A stretch of DNA of 64,000 nt from Halomonas ventosae (GCF_004363555.1 NZ_SNZJ01000016.1:38953-102952), one strand, 5' to 3'. Numbered from the stretch's first letter, positions 8,023-16,805 are shown. Translations and numbers: made by a program. Notes: generated from the sequence alone by a model not told the origin.

Positions 8023-8457
8023 ATGCGCCAGGCACCTGACCTGGAGGCCTTCTGCGCCTTCTTCAATAAACTGGACAAGACCTGTACAAAGAAGCTATAC
8101 GAGGTATACACTGACGACGTCGACTTCATCGACCCGCTGCACCACATCAGGGGGCGGGAGGCGCTGGAGGCCTACTTCGACACCCTGTACGACAACGTGA
8201 CATCGTGCCACTTCACCTTCCACGAGACGCTGCAACGGCACGACACGGCGTTCGTCACCTGGACGATGCACCTGGTGCATCCCCGCCTCGACGGCGGGCG
8301 CGGGGTGGAGGTCGAGGGCTGCTCGCACCTGCGCTTCGCAGACGACGGCCGGGTGGCCAGGCACCGCGACTACTTCGACGCCGGCGCCCTGCTCTACGAG
8401 CGCCTGCCCCTGCTGGGGGGCGCGATACGACTGGTGAAGCGACAACTGGCCCGCTGA
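8023..8457 (+). CDS. SnoaL-like / NTF2-fold protein
   Basis: A 144-aa protein of the SnoaL/NTF2-like alpha+beta barrel superfamily: an N-terminal helix, LYTDDVDFIDPLHHIRG-like segment, and a Trp-containing central strand (FVTWTMHL). Such small proteins occur repeatedly in photolyase/LitR-type clusters, but the reaction is unknown. The SDR gene follows 25 bases later. Codons for residues ~17-30 are unusually AT-rich and rare for this genome (CTA, ACA, GTA, ACT) and create operator-like TnTACA repeats inside the gene; see findings. ATG 8023 gives the expected N-terminus, and no later in-frame ATG is close. Confidence 0.8.
   Translation: MRQAPDLEAFCAFFNKLDKTCTKKLYEVYTDDVDFIDPLHHIRGREALEAYFDTLYDNVTSCHFTFHETLQRHDTAFVTWTMHLVHPRLDGGRGVEVEGCSHLRFADDGRVARHRDYFDAGALLYERLPLLGGAIRLVKRQLAR
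8072..8110. promoter_or_regulatory. Operator-like TnTACA repeats inside the SnoaL-like gene
   Basis: On an 11-bp lattice the sequence reads TGGACA (8072), TGTACA (8083), a degenerate GCTATA (8094) and TATACA (8105). This is the same core and period as the divergent operator at 4403-4419. A TGGACA / TATACG pair (8072-8077 and 8096-8101, 18-bp spacer) also looks like a sigma70 promoter. Either could control the downstream SDR-to-DUF2878 genes separately. The region is inside a coding sequence, so function is uncertain. Confidence 0.3.
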
Positions 8458-8482
8458 CGGCCGACGAGAATGGGGAAAGACC

Positions 8483-9265
8483 ATGACCACAGCGAGTGAC
8501 AGGCAGCGCATCTGGCTGACCGGGGCCACCTCGGGCATCGGGCGCGCCCTGGCCGAGCGCCTGCTCGACGAGGGGCACCGGGTGGCGCTCAGCGCTCGCA
8601 GCGAGCCGGCGCTGCAGGAGCTCGCTGCCGGTCGCGACAACGCCCTGCTGCTGCCCCTGGACGTGTCCGACCGCCAGGCCGTGCGCCGAGCCGGCGAGCG
8701 GCTGGGCGAGGCCTTCGGCGGCCTGGACCTGGTGATCCTCAATGCCGGCACCTGCGAGTACCTGGACGCCCGCGACTTCGATGTCGACCTGGTGGAGCGG
8801 GTCTTCGCCCCCAACTTCTTCGGTGCCGTCTACGGCGTCGAGGCCGCCCTGCCCCTGCTGCGCCGGGCCCGTGCCGAGGGCGGGCACCCGCTGCTGGCCG
8901 CGACCTCCAGCGCCGCGGCCTACCTGCCGCTCCCTCGGGCCGAGGCCTACGGTGCCTCCAAGGCCGCGCTGAGCCACTTCCTGGAGTCGCTGCGCCTCGA
9001 CCTGGACGCGGAAGGCATCGGCGTGAGCCTGATCCACCCCGGCTTCGTCAAGACACCGCTGACCGACCGCAACGACTTTGCCATGCCCATGCGCGTGAGC
9101 GTCGACGAGGCCGCCACGGCGATCCTCGACGGCCTCGCCAGGCGCCGCCTGGACATCCATTTCCCGCGACGCTTCACGCTGCTGGTGCGGCTGGCGGGTA
9201 TCCTCCCCCCGGGCCTGCGCCATCGCCTGGGCCTGCGCATGACCCGCCAGGAGACCCGCCCATGA
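8483..9265 (+). CDS. Short-chain dehydrogenase/reductase (SDR)
   Basis: Classical SDR, 260 aa. The cofactor-binding motif TGATSGIG is at residues 13-20, with NAG at 87-89, catalytic serine in TSS at 141-143, and YGASK giving Tyr156 and Lys160. Arg38/Arg40 after the second strand suggests NADP(H) preference, which is inference. The C-terminal region includes a hydrophobic stretch (FTLLVRLAGILPPGL) that could touch the membrane. It overlaps the next gene by ATGA (9262-9265), showing translational coupling. The substrate is unknown; the neighbours point to lipid or quinone chemistry. Confidence 0.88.
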   Translation: MTTASDRQRIWLTGATSGIGRALAERLLDEGHRVALSARSEPALQELAAGRDNALLLPLDVSDRQAVRRAGERLGEAFGGLDLVILNAGTCEYLDARDFDVDLVERVFAPNFFGAVYGVEAALPLLRRARAEGGHPLLAATSSAAAYLPLPRAEAYGASKAALSHFLESLRLDLDAEGIGVSLIHPGFVKTPLTDRNDFAMPMRVSVDEAATAILDGLARRRLDIHFPRRFTLLVRLAGILPPGLRHRLGLRMTRQETRP

Positions 9266-10632
9266 CCGCCTCGTTCACCCCGTCACACCCGCCCCACGAC
9301 GCCCGACGGGCTGCCGCCCAACGCATTGCCGTGATCGGCAGCGGCATCGGCGGCATGGCCGCCGCCTGGTACCTGTCGAGCCGCCACGAGGTGACGCTGT
9401 TCGAGGCCGACGAGCGCCTGGGTGGCCATACCGCCACCATGGACGTGGAGCTCGAGGGGCGCCACTACGCCATCGACACCGGCTTTATCGTCTTCAACGA
9501 CTGGACCTACCCGCACTTCCAGCGGCTGCTGGCGCGGCTGGGCGTGGCCAGCCAGCCCACGGAGATGAGCTTCTCGGTGCACGAGACGGCTCGCGACTTC
9601 GAGTACAACGGCCACACCCTGGCGAGCCTCTTCGCCCAGCGCCGCAACCTGCTGCGCCCCAGCTTCCACCGCCTGCTGCGCGACATCCTGCGCTTCAACC
9701 GCGAGGCGACCCGGGCGCTGGAGGAGGGTCAGCTCGACCCCGCCATGACCCTCGGCGCCTGGCTGGATGCCAACGGCTTCGGCGACGACTTCCAGCACCA
9801 CTACCTGCTGCCCATGGGCGCAGCGATCTGGTCGGCCAGCATCCGTGACCTGCGCGACTTCCCGCTGCTGTTCTTCGTGCGCTTCTTCCGCCACCACGGC
9901 CTGCTGTCGATCAACGACCGCCCCCAGTGGCACACCCTGGTGGGCGGCTCGCGCAGCTACATCCCGGCGCTGACCGCGCCCTGCGCCGGCCGCATCCACC
10001 TGGCCACCCCGGTGCGCGGCATCCGCCGCCATGCCGACTGGGTCGAGGTGCGCACCGCAGGCGGCGTCCAGGCCTTTGACCAGGTGGTGCTGGCCTGCCA
10101 CGCCGACCAGGCGCTGGCGATGCTCGACGACCCGAGCGCCGCCGAGCGCGAGATCCTCGGCGCCCTGCCCTACGCCGACAACGAGGTGGTGCTGCACACC
10201 GACACCCGGCTGCTGCCGCGCCGCCGGCGCGCCTGGGCGAGCTGGAACTACCGTCTGGATGGCCGCGGCGACGACGCCCGGGTCTCGGTGACCTACGACA
10301 TGAACATCCTGCAGCGCATCAGCGCCCCGCATACCTTCTGCGTGACCCTCAACGACAGCGCCGCCATCGACCCCGCCAGGGTGCTGGGCCGCTATACCTA
10401 TGCCCACCCCCAGTTCACCCTGGCCGGCCAGGCGGCCCAGGCCCGCCACGGCGAGATCTCCGGCCCCGAGCAGCGCACCCACTACTGCGGCGCCTACTGG
10501 CGCAACGGCTTCCACGAGGATGGGGTCTGGAGTGCGCTACGTGTGGCGCGGGCCCTGGGCTGCGACGAGGACGACCGCCGCCAGGCGCCGTCACCCATGG
10601 CGGTCCCGGCCGCCGAGGAGCAGGTGGCATGA
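9262..10632 (+). CDS. FAD-dependent amine-oxidase-like protein of the light/singlet-oxygen cluster
   Basis: A 456-aa NAD(P)/FAD-binding protein of the flavin amine oxidase/desaturase superfamily. GSGIGG at 26-31 is the FAD-binding loop, with FEADERLGGH at ~47-56 and DTGFIVFNDWTYP as the family-specific block. Homologues adjoin DUF1365 and Cfa-family genes in many proteobacteria, where members of the unit are linked to singlet-oxygen response and to conversion of methylated fatty acids. A role as an acyl-chain dehydrogenase/oxidase acting with the Cfa-type enzyme is plausible but not shown here. Both ends overlap neighbours by ATGA, so it is tightly coupled. Confidence 0.85.
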   Translation: MTASFTPSHPPHDARRAAAQRIAVIGSGIGGMAAAWYLSSRHEVTLFEADERLGGHTATMDVELEGRHYAIDTGFIVFNDWTYPHFQRLLARLGVASQPTEMSFSVHETARDFEYNGHTLASLFAQRRNLLRPSFHRLLRDILRFNREATRALEEGQLDPAMTLGAWLDANGFGDDFQHHYLLPMGAAIWSASIRDLRDFPLLFFVRFFRHHGLLSINDRPQWHTLVGGSRSYIPALTAPCAGRIHLATPVRGIRRHADWVEVRTAGGVQAFDQVVLACHADQALAMLDDPSAAEREILGALPYADNEVVLHTDTRLLPRRRRAWASWNYRLDGRGDDARVSVTYDMNILQRISAPHTFCVTLNDSAAIDPARVLGRYTYAHPQFTLAGQAAQARHGEISGPEQRTHYCGAYWRNGFHEDGVWSALRVARALGCDEDDRRQAPSPMAVPAAEEQVA

Positions 10633-11408
10633 TTCGCTCGCCGCGCTCGCGCATCTACCGGGGGACCCTGCGCCATCGCCGCTTCCTGCCGCGGCCCCAC
10701 GCCTTCGAGTATGGCCTGTGGATGGCCTGGATCGACCTCGACGAGCTCCCGGAGCTTTTCGACGGCGTGCCCGGCTTCAGCGCCCGGCGCCCGGCGCTGG
10801 CGCGCTTTCGCCGCGAGGACTACCTGGCCCCCCACGATCGCCCCCTCAAGCAGGCGGTGCGCGAGGAGCTGGAGCGCCAGCTGGGCAGCGCGCCGGACGG
10901 GCGAATCTGCGTGCTGACCCAGCTGCGCACCCTGGGGCTGGGCTTCAACCCGGTATCGCTCTACTACGCCTACGATGCGCGCGGCGAGCTGCGCGCGGTG
11001 CTCGGCGAGGTGAGCAACACGCCCTGGGGGGAGCGCACCCGCTATGCCTGCGCCGTGTCGCCTCGCCGCCATGGCCATGTCGCCGAGTTCGACAAGGTCA
11101 TGCACGTCTCGCCCTTCAACCCCATGGACATGACCTACCGCTGGCGCTTCGACACCCCGGGCGACGCCCTGTCGATGCACATGGAGAACTGGAAGGATGG
11201 CGAGCGCCACTTCGACGCCACCCTGACCCTGCAGGCCCGCCCGGCGACCCGCGGCGTGCTGCTGGCCACCCTGGCCCGCCAGCCGTGGATGAACCTGAAG
11301 ACCCTCGCCGGCATCCACTTCGAGGCGCTGCGGCTCTGGCTCAAGCGCATTCCCGTCCATGACCACCCCGGCCAGGACCACCCTTCCCGTGAGGAGAGCT
11401 CGTCGTGA
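10629..11408 (+). CDS. DUF1365 family protein
   Basis: A 259-aa DUF1365 protein. It opens with IYRGTLRHRRFLPRPHAF and carries GFNPVSLYYAY, KVMHVSPFNPMDMTYRW and the LKTLAGIHFEALRLWLK C-terminus, all typical of the family. The biochemical function is unknown to me. The gene is nearly always beside a flavin amine-oxidase-like gene and a Cfa-family methyltransferase gene, as here, which suggests a shared lipid-modifying role. It overlaps the upstream gene (ATGA 10629-10632) and the downstream gene (GTGA 11405-11408). Confidence 0.9.
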   Translation: MIRSPRSRIYRGTLRHRRFLPRPHAFEYGLWMAWIDLDELPELFDGVPGFSARRPALARFRREDYLAPHDRPLKQAVREELERQLGSAPDGRICVLTQLRTLGLGFNPVSLYYAYDARGELRAVLGEVSNTPWGERTRYACAVSPRRHGHVAEFDKVMHVSPFNPMDMTYRWRFDTPGDALSMHMENWKDGERHFDATLTLQARPATRGVLLATLARQPWMNLKTLAGIHFEALRLWLKRIPVHDHPGQDHPSREESSS

Positions 11409-12673
11409 ACACCCTTCGCTCCGCCACTGCCCGCCCCTTGGCGCCCGAGGGCGACCGTCTCACCCGCTGGCTCAAGCCCCGGGTGCTGGCCCAGCTCGAC
11501 CGCCTGGAGGGCGGCAACATCACCCTGATCGACGGCCATCAGCGCCACCAGCTGGGCCAGGGAGGGCCGCTGCGGGTCACCCTGGTGGTGCGCCACCACC
11601 GCGCCTGGAAGCGCCTGGCCCTGGGTGGCACCGTGGGCGCCGCCGAGTCCTACATGGAGGGGGACTGGGATGCCGACGACCCGGTGGCCCTGGTGCGGCT
11701 GTTCGCCGCCAACCTGGAACGGGTCAACGGCGAGATCGAGAACGGCCCGGCGCGACTCGGGCGCTGGCTGCTCGGGGCCCTCTACGGCCTGCAGCGCAAC
11801 AGCCTGCGCGGGTCGAAGCGCAACATCGCCGCCCACTACGACATCGGCAATGCGCTGTTCGCCACCTTCCTCGACCAGGACCACCGCATGTACTCCAGCG
11901 CGGTCTTCCCGCACCCCGAGGCGAGCCTGGAGGAGGCCTCGACCCACAAGCTCGACCTGATGCTCGAGAAGCTCGATCTCCAGCCCCATCACCACCTGCT
12001 GGAGATCGGCACCGGCTGGGGTGGGCTGGCCATCCATGCGGCGAAGACCCGCGGCTGCCGGGTGACCACCACCACCATCTCCGCGGAGCAGCACGCCTAC
12101 ACGGCACGACGCATCGAGGAGGAGGGGCTGGGCGAGCGCATCACCCTGCTCCAGCAGGACTACCGTGAGCTCGAGGGACAGTACGACCGGCTGATCTCGG
12201 TGGAGATGATCGAGGCGGTGGGCCACCAGTACCTGGGCACCTACCTGGCGACCCTCGACCGGCTTCTCACCGACGACGGCCAGGCCATGCTGCAGGCGAT
12301 CACCATCCGCGACCAGCGCTACGAGGCGGCCAAGCGCGAGATGGACTTCATCAAGCGCTACATCTTCCCGGGGGGCTTCCTGCCGTCGCACCGCGCCATC
12401 CTCGACGGCCTGACGCGCCACACCTCGCTCAACGTCATCGACCTGGACGAGATCGGCCTGCACTACGCCCGCACCCTGCGCGAGTGGCGCCACCGCTTCG
12501 AGGCGAGCCTCGAGACCGTGCGCCGGCTGGGCTACGACGAGCGCTTCATCCGCATGTGGCGCTACTACCTCTGCTACTGCGAGGGCGGCTTCCTGGAGCG
12601 CACCATCGGCACCTGCCACCTGCTGCTGGCCAAGCCCGGTGCCCGGCCGGCACCGCTCACCGGGGCGGCGTGA
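11405..12673 (+). CDS. cfa: Cyclopropane-fatty-acyl-phospholipid synthase family methyltransferase (possibly non-cyclopropanating)
   Basis: SAM-dependent methyltransferase of the Cfa/mycolic acid synthase family, 422 aa, GTG start with GAGGAG upstream. AHYDIGN lies at 143-149 and the SAM loop LEIGTGWGG at 199-207. Aligned by eye with E. coli Cfa, the bicarbonate-site Cys139 is replaced by Ser165 (MYSSAVF), and His266 by Gln297 (AMLQAIT). Glu239 (here Glu270) and Tyr317 (here Tyr354) are kept. These substitutions suggest the enzyme may add a methyl or methylene group to unsaturated acyl chains instead of closing a cyclopropane, as proposed for UfaM-like enzymes of the furan fatty acid route. 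The product is not proven. Confidence 0.88.
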   Translation: MNTLRSATARPLAPEGDRLTRWLKPRVLAQLDRLEGGNITLIDGHQRHQLGQGGPLRVTLVVRHHRAWKRLALGGTVGAAESYMEGDWDADDPVALVRLFAANLERVNGEIENGPARLGRWLLGALYGLQRNSLRGSKRNIAAHYDIGNALFATFLDQDHRMYSSAVFPHPEASLEEASTHKLDLMLEKLDLQPHHHLLEIGTGWGGLAIHAAKTRGCRVTTTTISAEQHAYTARRIEEEGLGERITLLQQDYRELEGQYDRLISVEMIEAVGHQYLGTYLATLDRLLTDDGQAMLQAITIRDQRYEAAKREMDFIKRYIFPGGFLPSHRAILDGLTRHTSLNVIDLDEIGLHYARTLREWRHRFEASLETVRRLGYDERFIRMWRYYLCYCEGGFLERTIGTCHLLLAKPGARPAPLTGAA

Positions 12674-12679
12674 CCCGCG

Positions 12680-13207
12680 ATGGCCATCCTGCCCGACGGT
12701 CCCGTGAAGATGCTGGCCAACCTGGCTACCTTCCAGGTGGGCTGGTTCGCCTGCGTGCTGGGCGGCTCGCGGGTCGGCCTGCTGGCGGTCGCGCTGATCC
12801 TCACCCTGCACCTCGCCTGGCTGGCCCGCCCCGGGGAGTGGCGCTGGCTGGCGGGATTCGCCGCGCTGGGGCTGGTGGTGGACGGCGGCCTGACGCTGGC
12901 CGGCGGCTTCGCCTTCGCCGAGGGGACCTCCCTGCTGGGGGGCATGCCCGCCTGGCTGTGGCTGCTCTGGCCCCTCTTCGCCACCCTGGTCCACCACTCG
13001 CTGGCCTGGCTCTGGCAATACCCCTGGCTGGCCGCCCTCGGTGGCGCCACCAGCGGCCCGCTCTCCTACTATGCCGGCGCCCGCCTCGCCGGGGTGGAGC
13101 TGGCCCCCTGGCTGCTGCCCGCCGAGGCGCTGGCCTGGGCGCTGATCTGCCTGGCCCTGAGCGCCTACCTGGGCAAGACGCCTGCCCTGGCCAGGCGGCT
13201 CCGCTGA
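12680..13207 (+). CDS. DUF2878 family integral membrane protein
   Basis: A 175-aa hydrophobic protein with about five or six membrane segments and very little soluble sequence. NLATFQVGWFACVLGGS near the N-terminus and SGPLSYYAGARLAGV near residue 120 are the DUF2878 hallmarks. It starts 6 bases after the Cfa-family gene and is the last gene of the operon. Its function is unknown; the association with the Cfa/DUF1365 unit suggests a role in the membrane stress response. Confidence 0.85.
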   Translation: MAILPDGPVKMLANLATFQVGWFACVLGGSRVGLLAVALILTLHLAWLARPGEWRWLAGFAALGLVVDGGLTLAGGFAFAEGTSLLGGMPAWLWLLWPLFATLVHHSLAWLWQYPWLAALGGATSGPLSYYAGARLAGVELAPWLLPAEALAWALICLALSAYLGKTPALARRLR

Positions 13208-13332
13208 GGCCAGCCCCGCCCCTCCCGCCTGCGGCGTGCATTCATCGTGTGTGGACAGTAGACTAGGCACAGCCGCCCGGCGGCCCCAGGCCGCTTTCGG
13301 CACACAATGATCTCGACTCTCGGAACGATTCA
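13208..13332 (+). promoter_or_regulatory. Leader region before fabA
   Basis: A 125-base gap separates the light operon from fabA. A TGGACA (13252-13257) and TAGACT (13258-13263) occur but not in promoter spacing, so no promoter is called with confidence. No terminator hairpin with a T-run follows the DUF2878 gene, so some read-through from the light operon into fabAB is possible. Confidence 0.3.
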
Positions 13333-13848
13333 GTGACCAAGCAACACTCCTTTGATCGCGAAGAACTGCTGGCCTGCTCACGCGGCGAGCTGTTCGGTCC
13401 GGGCAATGCCCAGTTGCCGGCCCCCAACATGCTGATGCTCGACCGCATCATGCACATCCACGAGGAAGGCGGGGATCACGGCAAGGGCGAGCTGATCGCC
13501 GAGCTGGATATCCACCCCGACCTGTGGTTCTTCGACTGCCACTTCCCGGGGGATCCGGTGATGCCCGGCTGCCTGGGCCTGGACGCCATGTGGCAGCTGG
13601 TGGGGTTCTACCTGGGCTGGCTCGGCCATCCCGGCCGCGGCCGCGCCCTGGGCTGCGGCGAGGTCAAGTTCAGCGGTCAGATCCTGCCCGATGCCCAGAA
13701 GGTCACCTACCGCATCAACATCAAGCGCATCATCACCCGGCGCCTGATCCTGGGCATGGCCGACGGCACCGTATCCGTCGACGGCCGCGACATCTACCAG
13801 GCCAACGACCTGCGCGTCGGCCTGTTCACCTCCACCGCGAATTTCTGA
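13333..13848 (+). CDS. fabA: 3-hydroxydecanoyl-ACP dehydratase/isomerase FabA
   Basis: Bifunctional dehydratase and trans-2/cis-3-decenoyl-ACP isomerase; introduces the double bond in anaerobic-type unsaturated fatty acid synthesis. At 171 aa it is one residue shorter than E. coli FabA. Catalytic His70 lies in [14 protein letters not shown] and Asp84 in LGLDAMWQ. The start is GTG 13333, giving [13 protein letters not shown]. fabB follows 13 bases later with AGGAG before it, forming the classic fabAB operon. It supplies the unsaturated chains that the upstream Cfa-type enzyme would use. Confidence 0.98.
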   Translation: MTKQHSFDREELLACSRGELFGPGNAQLPAPNMLMLDRIMHIHEEGGDHGKGELIAELDIHPDLWFFDCHFPGDPVMPGCLGLDAMWQLVGFYLGWLGHPGRGRALGCGEVKFSGQILPDAQKVTYRINIKRIITRRLILGMADGTVSVDGRDIYQANDLRVGLFTSTANF

Positions 13849-13861
13849 ACAGGAGGCTCCC

Positions 13862-15079
13862 ATGCGACGAGTGGTAGTCACCGGCCTGGGCATCGTGTCC
13901 TGCCTGGGCAACGACGCACAACAGGTTCTGGAGGCGCTCAGGAACGGGCGCTCGGGCATTCGCTTCAAGGAAGACTACGCCGAGCGGGGCTTCCGCAGCC
14001 AGGTGGCCGGCAGCGTCGACATCGACCTGGACGCCCTGATCGACCGCAAGCTGCGCCGCTTCATGGGCGACGCCGCCGCCTTCGCCTATGTCTCCATGGC
14101 CCAGGCCATCGAGGACGCGGGGCTGGCCCCGGAGCAGGTCTCCAGCGAGCGTACCGGACTGATCGCCGGCTCAGGCGGCGCCTCCAGCGCCAACCAGGTG
14201 GAGGCCGCCGACCTGATGCGCGAGAAGGGGCTGCGCCGCGTGGGGCCCTACCGGGTCACCCGCACCATGGGCAGCACCGTCTCGGCCTGCCTGGCGACCC
14301 CGTTCCGGATCAAGGGCGTCAACTACTCCATCTCCTCGGCCTGCGCCACCTCAGCCCACTGCATCGGCAGTGCCATGGAGCAGATCCAGATGGGCAAGCA
14401 GGACGTGGTCTTCGCCGGCGGCGGCGAGGAGGAGCACTGGACCCTCTCCTGCCTGTTCGATGCCATGGGGGCGCTCTCGACCCACTACAACGACACCCCC
14501 GACAAGGCCTCCCGACCCTATGACCAGGCCCGCGACGGCTTCGTCATTGCCGGCGGTGGTGGCATGCTGGTGCTCGAGGAACTGGAGCACGCCAAGGCGC
14601 GCGGCGCGAAGATCTATGCCGAGGTGACCGGCTACGGTGCCACCTCCGATGGCCACGACATGGTCGCGCCCTCCGGCGAGGGGGCAGTGCGCTGCATGCG
14701 CCAGGCCATGGCGACCGTCGATGGCAAGATCGACTACATCAACACCCACGGCACCTCGACCCCGGTGGGCGACGTGGCCGAGCTCAAGGCGATCCGCGAG
14801 GTCTTCGGCGACTCCACGCCGGCGATGAGCTCCACCAAGTCGCTGACCGGCCACTCCCTGGGGGCCACCGGCGTCCAGGAGGCGATCTACTCGCTGCTGA
14901 TGATGGAGAACGACTTCATCGTCGCCTCCGCCAACGTCGAGACCCTCGACGAGCAGGCCGATGGTTTCGATATCGTCACCCAGCGCCGCGACGGCGTGAA
15001 GGTCGAGCGGGTGCTCTCCAACAGCTTCGGCTTCGGCGGGACCAATGCCTGCCTGGTGCTGGAGAAGTACCGCGACTGA
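13862..15079 (+). CDS. fabB: Beta-ketoacyl-ACP synthase I FabB
   Basis: Elongating condensing enzyme required, together with FabA, for unsaturated fatty acid synthesis. 405 aa (E. coli 406). The Cys-His-His triad is present: Cys161 in SSACATSAH, His296 in [11 protein letters not shown] and His331 in [10 protein letters not shown], with the conserved lysine in STKSLTGH. The C-terminus has [10 protein letters not shown]. It is preceded by AGGAGGC and ends just before a strong hairpin terminator. Confidence 0.98.
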   Translation: MRRVVVTGLGIVSCLGNDAQQVLEALRNGRSGIRFKEDYAERGFRSQVAGSVDIDLDALIDRKLRRFMGDAAAFAYVSMAQAIEDAGLAPEQVSSERTGLIAGSGGASSANQVEAADLMREKGLRRVGPYRVTRTMGSTVSACLATPFRIKGVNYSISSACATSAHCIGSAMEQIQMGKQDVVFAGGGEEEHWTLSCLFDAMGALSTHYNDTPDKASRPYDQARDGFVIAGGGGMLVLEELEHAKARGAKIYAEVTGYGATSDGHDMVAPSGEGAVRCMRQAMATVDGKIDYINTHGTSTPVGDVAELKAIREVFGDSTPAMSSTKSLTGHSLGATGVQEAIYSLLMMENDFIVASANVETLDEQADGFDIVTQRRDGVKVERVLSNSFGFGGTNACLVLEKYRD

Positions 15080-15099
15080 CACGTCGCGCTCCAGCCGCA

Positions 15100-15135
15100 A
15101 CGCAAGAGGCGCCCTCAGGGGCGCCTCTTGCGTTT
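15100..15135 (+). terminator. Hairpin terminator between fabB and plsC
   Basis: A 15-bp perfect stem, 15100-15114 with 15119-15133 and loop TCAG, starts 20 bases after the fabB stop and also lies 22 bases beyond the stop of the convergent plsC gene. The T-tract is weak on both strands (TTTGCGTT on plus), so it probably serves both directions, with better support for fabB. Confidence 0.75.
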
Positions 15136-15156
15136 GCGTTGCGGGAGTCGTCAGCG

Positions 15157-15918
15157 TCAGGCCAGGGGCCTCTCGGTGACCGGCGCTGCGGCCGTGGCCG
15201 GGCGCGGCACCTCGGAAATCTCGGCAAGCCTCGCCTCGATCCACGCCTCCACCTCGACCAGCACCTCCTCCGAGGTGCGCCCGGCGGTCTCGATGGGCTC
15301 GCCCACCTCCAGCGACAGGCGTCCCGGGCGCTTGACCCAGTGGCGCCCCGGCCAGCGCTCCCCGGCATTGTGGGCCACCGGCACCACCGGCACCCCGGCG
15401 CGGCAGGCGATCACCGCACCGCTCTTGTTGTAGCGGCGCCGGCTACCCGGCGCCACCCGGGTCCCCTCGGGAAAGATCAGCACCGAAAGCCCCTCCTCGA
15501 GCCGTATCTTGCCCTGGGTGAGCACCTGCTTCATGGCCCGGGCGGGCTTGCTGCGGTCCACGGCGATGGGGTGCAGCAGGCGCAGCCCCCAGCCGAAGAC
15601 CGGAATGGTCAACAGCTCCCGCTTGAGCACCGTGCAGACCGGCGGATGCAGCAGCTGCAGGTAGACGGTCTCCCACTCGGACTGGTGGTTGGCGAGAATG
15701 ACGCAGGGCCCCTCGGGCAGGCGCTCATGGCCGCGGAAGTCGTAGCGCACGCCGCAGGTCAGGCGGAACCAGGCGATGATGAAGTGGTTGTAGAGGTTGA
15801 GCAGGCGATAGCGGGAACGCAGCGGCAGGAAGGGGGCCGGCGGCAGGAAGAGCACGCCGCAGACCAGCATGGCCAGAAAGTAGCCGGCATAGAAGACCAG
15901 GCTGCGGATCACGTTCAT
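15157..15918 (-). CDS. plsC: 1-acyl-sn-glycerol-3-phosphate acyltransferase (PlsC/LPLAT family)
   Basis: Membrane-bound lysophospholipid acyltransferase, 253 aa. One N-terminal membrane helix (residues ~7-28) precedes the acyltransferase motifs NHQSEWE at 77-83 (His78 with Glu83, an HX4E version of the usual HX4D) and FPEGTR at 149-154. It transfers an acyl chain to lysophosphatidate or a related lipid; exact specificity is open, as these genomes usually carry several homologues. The start ATG overlaps the upstream RmlD-like gene stop (15915-15918), so the two are coupled. Confidence 0.88.
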   Translation of the reverse strand: MNVIRSLVFYAGYFLAMLVCGVLFLPPAPFLPLRSRYRLLNLYNHFIIAWFRLTCGVRYDFRGHERLPEGPCVILANHQSEWETVYLQLLHPPVCTVLKRELLTIPVFGWGLRLLHPIAVDRSKPARAMKQVLTQGKIRLEEGLSVLIFPEGTRVAPGSRRRYNKSGAVIACRAGVPVVPVAHNAGERWPGRHWVKRPGRLSLEVGEPIETAGRTSEEVLVEVEAWIEARLAEISEVPRPATAAAPVTERPLA

Positions 15919-16805
15919 CGGGATATCGACTCCTCTGCCGCCTCGCCGTCATCCCTGGCCAGGCACCAGGTATCCAGCATGCGTCCGACTTCCAGGCGCC
16001 AGGGCTTCTGGTGGACGCCGAACACGTCCAGCACCCGCCGGCAGTTGAGGACGCGACGCAGCGGCTGGTCGTGGTGGTGGTTCAGCGCCTTGACGCTGCC
16101 CAGCGCGACCCGCTCGCCACGCCCCTCGAGCCGCGTGGCGAGTTGGGTACGCACCATGGAGACGAAGGTGTAGGCACTCACCGGCTCGGTGCCGGCCAGG
16201 TGGTAGCTGCCCCAGGCCCCGGCCCCGCAATACTGCTGCTGGAGCATGCCGACCAGCGCCATGGCCACGGCATCCGCCGAGGTCGGGCAGAAGATCACGT
16301 CGGATTCGGCGCGAACCTCGCCGCCATCCATCAGGGTGTCGAGCAGCTCGCTGAGCCAGGCCTGGCTGCCCTCCAGGGCAAACAGCGGTCCCAGGCGCAC
16401 GATCAGGTGCCGGGGGTACTCGGCACGGATCCGGTCGCCGGTACGGATCAGCCGCCGCAGGCTGTCGTCGCGGGGCTCGGGGATCACGTGCTCGTCGATG
16501 GGGACCTCGAGGCCGTCCTCGTAGAGCTGGTCGGAGACGCACCACACCAGCGGGATATCCGCCTCGCGACACGCCTCCATGCAGGCCTCGACCGCCTCGG
16601 CATGGGCCGTGACGGTCGCCGGCTCGGCAGTGATCGGCCGCGACAGCGGCGGGATCACCAGCGCATCCGGGCGCAGCTCCTCGAGCAGCGCCGGCGCAGG
16701 GGCCAGACCCGGCTCGATGGTGAGCTCGGTGTCGCTGCGCCGGTTGGCCTCGCGGGCCAGCGCCAGGCTCAGGCAGTGCCCGGCCTCCAGGATCAGCAGC
16801 TTCAC
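15915..16805 (-). CDS. Sugar-nucleotide-binding / RmlD-like SDR protein, degenerate
   Basis: A 296-aa protein resembling the dTDP-4-dehydrorhamnose reductase (RmlD) branch of extended SDRs: WCVSDQLYEDG, an RLGPLF strand and GSYHLAGTEPVSAY (substrate-domain block) are recognisable. The usual glycine-rich GxxGxxG at the N-terminus is replaced by LEAGHCLSLALA, and no clear YxxxK catalytic pair follows, so enzymatic activity is doubtful. It lies between ssb (24 bases upstream) and plsC (4-base overlap). Its role is unknown. Confidence 0.7.
   Translation of the reverse strand: MKLLILEAGHCLSLALAREANRRSDTELTIEPGLAPAPALLEELRPDALVIPPLSRPITAEPATVTAHAEAVEACMEACREADIPLVWCVSDQLYEDGLEVPIDEHVIPEPRDDSLRRLIRTGDRIRAEYPRHLIVRLGPLFALEGSQAWLSELLDTLMDGGEVRAESDVIFCPTSADAVAMALVGMLQQQYCGAGAWGSYHLAGTEPVSAYTFVSMVRTQLATRLEGRGERVALGSVKALNHHHDQPLRRVLNCRRVLDVFGVHQKPWRLEVGRMLDTWCLARDDGEAAEESISR

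Noticed and set aside
13208..13332. fabA promoter from TGGACA and TAGACT
   Set aside because: The boxes are adjacent and not 16-18 bp apart, so they cannot be a -35/-10 pair.
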